Below are positions 4,692-7,724 of a stretch of 7,724 bases of DNA, piece by piece. The position numbers and the translations under genes are program-made. The notes below the pieces were generated by a model. The model ran no database searches and was not told the origin of the DNA. It saw nothing but the letters and a program-made list of their open reading frames with translations. Numbering within the stretch: the stretch's first letter is position 1; the number at the start of each line of letters is the position of its first letter. The stretch is from CAIWXH01 sp964555675 (GTDB taxonomy: Bacteria; Chloroflexota; Chloroflexia; Chloroflexales; Chloroflexaceae): NCBI GenBank assembly GCA_964555675.1, contig CAZKTU010000282.1, positions 1-7,724 on the forward strand, given 5' to 3'.

Positions 4692-5786
4692 ATGATCGCC
4701 TATAGCTTCCACGCCGCCGGCAATGGCGCCGGCGGCAAGGCCAAAGAGGGCCGGGGGAAGTCGGCGCTGGATTGGCCAGCTATGGCCGGCGGGCCCGCGT
4801 ACCGCGCCCAGCATGCCGCTGGCGGCGAGCAGCAGCTCGTCGCCCATCTGACCAGCGCCCTCGGTGGCTCCTTCCCGCGCACGTTTCTGGTGGCCTACTA
4901 CGTCTCGCTGAAGACCAACCCCTTCGTCGCGCTGACCGGCCGCGAGGGGGCCGGCAAGGCCGCCCTCGCCGCGGGCTTCGCCGGCGCAGTCGTCGGCGCC
5001 GAGAGCGGCCAATTCGTCACCATCGGCTCCGATAGCTGGGCGCGCCGCGGCAGCCAGAGCAGCTACTACCGCGGCATCCACGAGCGCTTCGGGGCCAGCC
5101 AGTTCCTCGAGACTTTACAGGAGGCCGCCGCGCCCGAGAATGCCGGCAAGGTCTATCTGGTGCTGCTCAAGGGCCTGGCCCTCGAGGAGCTGCAGCTCTA
5201 TGTTGATCGGCTCCTGCGCGTCGGGCCTCACGGCGAGCGCCACCTGGTCTTGCCCGGCCTGCCCAGGCACGAGCAGCCCGTGGTGCCGCCCAACTGCTTC
5301 ATCACCGCAACCCTGCATCTGTCGCGGGCGAGCGCGCCTCTCGACCAACATGTGCTCCGCCACGCCGGCCAGATCGAGTTTAGCCCGGCCCTGCACGCCG
5401 ACGCGCGCGTGCCCGTCCTGCCGCCCCCGCCCGCCGGCCTGCAGCGCGCGATGCTGGCCGCGGCCCAGCACGACCCGCGCGAGGCAAGGGCCCGGCTCAG
5501 GGCTGTCTTGGGCGGCCGCGGCCTCAGGGCCCTCGGCCCGTCGCCCGAGGTCGCCCGCAGCCTGCTGCGGGGCGGGGTGACGGTCGACGGCGAGATGCGT
5601 GGGCAGGCCCTCGCCTATGTCGCCAATAGCTTCGACGGCGAGGGTCAGGGCCTCTTCGACCCGACTGACCCCGAGCGCAACGCCCGGCTCGCCTACGATG
5701 CCCAGCTCGTCCAGCGCCTGCTCTGGAAGATCGACTGGCGTCACCGCAGCATCCATCGCCGCCTGGCCGGGGTGCTGATGAGCTGA
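4692..5786 (+). CDS. Degenerate McrB-like AAA ATPase-fold protein
   Basis: No family is certain, but residues ~45-230 line up by eye with McrB-type AAA domains. LVAYYVSLKTNPFVALTGREGAGKA (66-90) matches the FYxALKTKPFVxLxGxSGTGK block, with Walker A Gly83-Lys89 but Ala in place of the final Thr/Ser. LVLLKGLALEELQLYVDRLL (156-175) occupies the place of LDEMNLAxVExYFADFLS, with the Walker B Asp and Glu replaced by Leu159 and Lys160. NCFITATLH (201-209) stands for NxFIxGTVN, so sensor Asn is His209. VLRHAGQIEF (221-230) stands for VLDRAxxIEF, so Arg finger becomes His224. The protein is therefore probably non-hydrolysing. A proline-rich hinge (242-248) leads to a C-terminal helical part (~260-364) I do not recognise, containing AYVANSFDGEGQGLFDP. 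No McrC-like nuclease is visible here. The start is uncertain: ATG 4692 has only a weak upstream GGG, and ATG 4782 (334 residues) is possible. Six bases after the nucleotidyltransferase stop suggests co-transcription. Confidence 0.6.
   Translation: MIAYSFHAAGNGAGGKAKEGRGKSALDWPAMAGGPAYRAQHAAGGEQQLVAHLTSALGGSFPRTFLVAYYVSLKTNPFVALTGREGAGKAALAAGFAGAVVGAESGQFVTIGSDSWARRGSQSSYYRGIHERFGASQFLETLQEAAAPENAGKVYLVLLKGLALEELQLYVDRLLRVGPHGERHLVLPGLPRHEQPVVPPNCFITATLHLSRASAPLDQHVLRHAGQIEFSPALHADARVPVLPPPPAGLQRAMLAAAQHDPREARARLRAVLGGRGLRALGPSPEVARSLLRGGVTVDGEMRGQALAYVANSFDGEGQGLFDPTDPERNARLAYDAQLVQRLLWKIDWRHRSIHRRLAGVLMS
4713..4736 (+). repeat. GC-rich hairpin at the start of the McrB-like gene
   Basis: GCCGCCGGC (4713-4721) and GCCGGCGGC (4728-4736) are perfect 9-bp complements around a 6-base loop (AATGGC). 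The stem begins 27 bases after the nucleotidyltransferase stop and 21 bases after the start of ATG 4692. No T-run follows, so it is not a standard intrinsic terminator. It could slow translation from ATG 4692, limit read-through, or stabilise the upstream message; it may also be chance in GC-rich Gly/Ala codons. Confidence 0.4.
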
Positions 5787-5787
5787 G

Positions 5788-5829
5788 GGCCCCCTCCTCG
5801 CCGCTCTTTGCCCGCGGGGGTTGGGGGCC
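5788..5829 (+). terminator. Possible terminator hairpin after the McrB-like gene
   Basis: GGCCCCC (5788-5794) pairs perfectly with GGGGGCC (5823-5829), beginning two bases after the TGA. The 28-base loop contains the self-complementary CCCGCGGG (5811-5818). There is no U-run directly downstream, so if it stops transcription it does so weakly or with Rho. Confidence 0.4.
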
Positions 5830-5860
5830 ACGTCATTGTCGCTCTATTCGCCCACGCCCG

Positions 5861-5914
5861 GCCGGTGAACCGGCAGTCTAGTGCTGCGAAGCCCGCCTAC
5901 GCGGGCCCTTGCAG
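5861..5914. repeat. Two adjacent GC-rich stem-loops in the intergenic region
   Basis: First stem: GCCGG/CCGGC with loop TGAA (extendable inward by a T-A pair; 5861-5874). Second: GCCCGC (5891-5896) and GCGGGC (5901-5906) around CTAC, with an outer CTGC (5884-5887) / GCAG (5911-5914) that can extend it across an internal loop. Such compact paired stem-loops between genes can be dispersed intergenic repeats (REP/BIME-like) or part of a transcription stop before the opp promoter. Only one occurrence is visible in this window, so the repeat nature is unproven. Confidence 0.4.
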
Positions 5915-5967
5915 GCCACGCAGGCGCAGGCCAGAGATTGCATCAGCCTTAACGGGTTTAACCTTTC

Positions 5968-5996
5968 TTGACAGTATTAGAGCGCCATGGTACGAT
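5968..5996 (+). promoter_or_regulatory. Strong sigma70-type promoter for oppDF
   Basis: TTGACA (5968-5973) is a perfect -35; a 17-bp spacer follows, then TACGAT (5991-5996), a 4/6 match to the -10, preceded by an extended-10 TGG (5988-5990). The start is expected near 6003. Directly upstream, GGTT-T-AACC (5955-5963) is a small palindrome that could be an operator next to the -35. The elements sit in a short, relatively AT-rich stretch within GC-rich DNA. Confidence 0.75.
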
Positions 5997-6002
5997 CAAC
6001 TA

Positions 6003-6162
6003 ACCTCATGCCACGGCTATACACCTATACAGCAATGTCGCCCCCCCGGCCGTGCCGCCGGCCGCCGCATAGACGCGCACCATTCACGGATGCAGCGGCG
6101 TTCTACAGGCATCCCCGAGCACTAAGGTCGTACCGCTCTTCGGACCGCTAAGTGAGGAATCG
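6003..6162 (+). other. Long 5' leader of oppD
   Basis: About 160 nt lie between the predicted start and the oppD ATG. Visible structure: a C-run followed by GC-rich complementary segments (~6042-6067) and a 6-bp inverted repeat GGATGC (6088-6093) / GCATCC (6109-6114). I recognise no known riboswitch class. A 47-codon frame (6008-6151) ends 11 bp before oppD, but it has no Shine-Dalgarno and is Arg/Pro-rich, as expected of non-coding GC-rich DNA. The oppD ribosome binding site is GTGAGGAA, ending about 4 nt before its ATG. Confidence 0.4.
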
Positions 6163-7179
6163 ATGGCCCCACTGCTTGAAGTGCGCAACTTGCAGACCCA
6201 GTTTCACACCCAGGACGGGGTCGTGAAGGCGGTCGACGGCGTCTCCTTCCATGTCGGTCGCGGCGAGACTCTCGGCATCGTCGGCGAGTCCGGCTGCGGC
6301 AAGAGCGTGACCTCCCTCTCGATCATGCGGCTCATCCCGACCCCGCCCGGCAAGATCGCCGGCGGGCAGATCCTCTTCGACGGCGAGGATCTGCTCCAGA
6401 TGAGCGAGGAAGAGATGCGCCACATCCGGGGCAACCGGATCGCGATGATCTTCCAGGACCCGATGACCTCGCTCAACCCGGTGCTCACCGTGGGGCGTCA
6501 GATCACCGAGTCGCTCGAGCTGCACATGAAGCTCTCGAAGCGCGAGGCCAACAACCGCGCCGGCGAGCTGCTCGACATGGTCGGCATCCCCAGCGCCAGC
6601 AAGCGGCTCGACAACTACCCGCACCAGTTCTCGGGCGGTATGCGCCAGCGCGTGATGATCGCGATGGCTCTCTCGTGCAACCCCGAGCTGCTGATCGCCG
6701 ACGAGCCCACGACGGCCCTCGACGTGACTATCCAGGCCCAGATCCTCGAGCTGATCAACCGGCTGAGGGAAGAGCTCGACACCGCGGTGATCATGATCAC
6801 CCACGACCTGGGCGTGGTCGCCGGGATGACCGACCGGGTGACGGTGATGTACGCCGGCAAGGTGGTCGAAGAGGGTGCCACGAAGGAGATCTTCGCCAAC
6901 CCGCGCATGCCCTACACGATCGGCCTGCTGCGCTCCATCCCCCGCCTCGACGAGGAAGAGAAGCGTAAGCTTACCCCGATCAGGGGCCTGCCGCCGAGCC
7001 TCGTCGACCTGCCCGCGATCTGCCCGTTCAGCCCCCGCTGCGACTACGTGCAGGAGCGCTGCCTGACCCAGGTGCCCGATCTGCGGAGCGTCGGCGCCGA
7101 CCACCGCGCCGCCTGTCTGTTCGATGTCACCATGGAAACGCCCATCCCCGAGCGCAAGGTCGAGGACGTGGTGGCGTAG
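6163..7179 (+). CDS. oppD: Oligopeptide/dipeptide ABC transporter ATP-binding protein OppD/DppD
   Basis: A 338-residue cytoplasmic ATPase of a peptide (or related nickel/sugar-type PepT family) importer; it pairs with an OppF-type subunit to power uptake through two permeases. All ABC motifs are intact: Walker A GESGCGKS (41-48), Q-loop Gln98 in IFQDPMTSLNP, ABC signature FSGGMRQR (156-163), Walker B LLIADEPTTALD (176-187) with catalytic Glu181, and switch His214 in MITHD. The C-terminal oligopeptide/dipeptide domain includes PYTIGLLRSIPRL (250-262) and four cysteines: Cys287, Cys293, Cys300 and Cys318 (C-x5-C-x6-C-x17-C). This pattern is conserved in OppD/DppD; a [4Fe-4S] cluster has been described there for the mycobacterial homologue. 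Start ATG 6163 has GAGG upstream at good spacing. It is followed by oppF after 39 bp. OppD, DppD and AppD cannot be told apart from the ATPase alone. Confidence 0.93.
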   Translation: MAPLLEVRNLQTQFHTQDGVVKAVDGVSFHVGRGETLGIVGESGCGKSVTSLSIMRLIPTPPGKIAGGQILFDGEDLLQMSEEEMRHIRGNRIAMIFQDPMTSLNPVLTVGRQITESLELHMKLSKREANNRAGELLDMVGIPSASKRLDNYPHQFSGGMRQRVMIAMALSCNPELLIADEPTTALDVTIQAQILELINRLREELDTAVIMITHDLGVVAGMTDRVTVMYAGKVVEEGATKEIFANPRMPYTIGLLRSIPRLDEEEKRKLTPIRGLPPSLVDLPAICPFSPRCDYVQERCLTQVPDLRSVGADHRAACLFDVTMETPIPERKVEDVVA

Positions 7180-7183
7180 CTAC

Positions 7184-7201
7184 GGGCACAGCATGCTGCC
7201 C
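7184..7201 (+). repeat. Small hairpin in the oppD-oppF gap
   Basis: GGGCA (7184-7188) and TGCCC (7197-7201) pair around an 8-base loop containing the palindrome GCATGC. It lies 18 bases before the oppF ATG, where no Shine-Dalgarno is seen. It may tune oppF translation or message stability, but it is short and could be chance. Confidence 0.3.
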
Positions 7202-7218
7202 CCACGAAACAAAGCGCA

Positions 7219-7724
7219 ATGACAACAGTAGCAACGAACGGTGCGGCTCCTGAGCACCTGATCGAGGTCAAAGACCTCAAGATGCACTTCCCGGTCACCC
7301 GCGGGATCATCTTCCAGCGGCGCGTCGGCACGGTCAAGGCCGTCGATGGCCTGAGTTTCAGCATCAAGAAGGGCGAGACCCTGGGCCTGGTGGGCGAGTC
7401 GGGCTGCGGCAAGAGCACCACCGGCCGGGCGATCCTCCAGCTCTACCGCCCCACAGAGGGCGAGGTGCGCTTCGACGGCGTCGACCTGACGAAGATCCGC
7501 GGCGACGAGCTGCGCAAGATGCGCCGCAAGGTGCAGATGATCTTTCAGGACCCCTACGCCTCGCTCAACCCGCGTATGACCGTCGGCGACATCATCGGCG
7601 AGCCGATCAAGGTGCATAACCTGCGCCAGGGCAAGGCGGTGCGCGAGCGCGTCGAAGAGCTGCTGGGCCTGGTGGGCCTCAACCCGGCCTTCGCCAACCG
7701 CTACCCCCACGAGTTCTCGGGCGG
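7219..7724 (+). CDS. oppF: Oligopeptide ABC transporter ATP-binding protein OppF/DppF (5' part, cut by window end)
   Basis: The first 168 codons of the second ATPase of the importer; the frame is open at the window edge. Visible: an N-terminal LIEVKDLKMHFPV strand (14-26), then the OppF-typical insertion TRGIIFQRRVGTVKAVDGLS (27-46), absent from OppD. Next are Walker A GESGCGKST (59-67), RAILQLYRPTEGEVRFDG (70-87), and the Q-loop in MIFQDPYASLNPRMTV (107-122, Gln110). The sequence ends inside the ABC signature (EFSGG). Walker B, the H-loop and the C-terminal domain lie beyond the window. ATG 7219 is the most consistent start but has no clear Shine-Dalgarno, so translation may depend on coupling or an A-rich leader (acgaaacaaagcgca). 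Same operon as oppD, 39-bp gap. The closely matched pair makes an Opp/Dpp heterodimer likely. Confidence 0.92.
   Translation, partial: MTTVATNGAAPEHLIEVKDLKMHFPVTRGIIFQRRVGTVKAVDGLSFSIKKGETLGLVGESGCGKSTTGRAILQLYRPTEGEVRFDGVDLTKIRGDELRKMRRKVQMIFQDPYASLNPRMTVGDIIGEPIKVHNLRQGKAVRERVEELLGLVGLNPAFANRYPHEFSG

Noticed and set aside
5808..6125. A 105-codon frame in the gap before oppD.
   Set aside because: It spans several hairpins and a near-consensus promoter, has no ribosome site and has no protein-like pattern.
6008..6151. A 47-codon leader frame ending 11 bp before oppD.
   Set aside because: No Shine-Dalgarno and an Arg/Pro-rich composition; it shows no run of codons typical of a peptide attenuator.
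6148..7104. A 318-codon minus-strand frame opposite oppD.
   Set aside because: A shadow frame; oppD on the other strand carries every ABC motif.

Overview
The window is GC-rich, gene-dense bacterial chromosome with no mobile element, CRISPR array, tRNA or rRNA that I can see. High GC, long spurious antisense frames, FmdB-type Cys/Gly tails and paired OppD/OppF ATPases would fit Chloroflexota (Roseiflexus/Kouleothrix-like). That is a weak inference from general character, not from a marker gene.

Left third (minus strand, 29-3229). Reading leftward: a MocR-type regulator (GntR winged helix fused to a fold-type I aminotransferase domain), an Lrp/AsnC regulator, a 50-residue unrecognised protein, and a 10-TM EamA/DMT-family exporter. 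The small protein and the exporter overlap by ATGA and are probably translationally coupled. The set reads as an amino-acid- or amine-responsive export module: two regulators that sense amino acids or PLP next to a metabolite exporter. This is inference from family and neighbourhood.

Divergent control region (3230-3448). Between mocR and the rightward genes lie two back-to-back promoters, each with a perfect TATAAT and an extended -10 TGn. A 7-bp element, GACAATC, occurs four times (three direct copies at 21- and 23-bp steps, one inverted copy). It is the most interesting regulatory signal in the window and is probably the MocR operator.

Middle (plus strand, 3449-5786). A tight three-gene cluster: an FmdB-type zinc-ribbon protein, an NDP-sugar pyrophosphorylase with a left-handed beta-helix tail, and a 364-residue protein that aligns by eye with McrB-like AAA ATPases but has lost the Walker B acids, sensor-1 Asn and arginine finger. 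The last is the most unusual protein here.

Right third (5787-7724). A 376-bp intergenic region holds GC-rich hairpins, then a strong sigma70-type promoter (TTGACA, 17 bp, extended -10) and a leader of about 160 nt. It drives oppD (complete, with a four-cysteine C-terminal iron-sulfur-type motif) and oppF (cut by the window end). The partner permeases and binding protein are not in the window.
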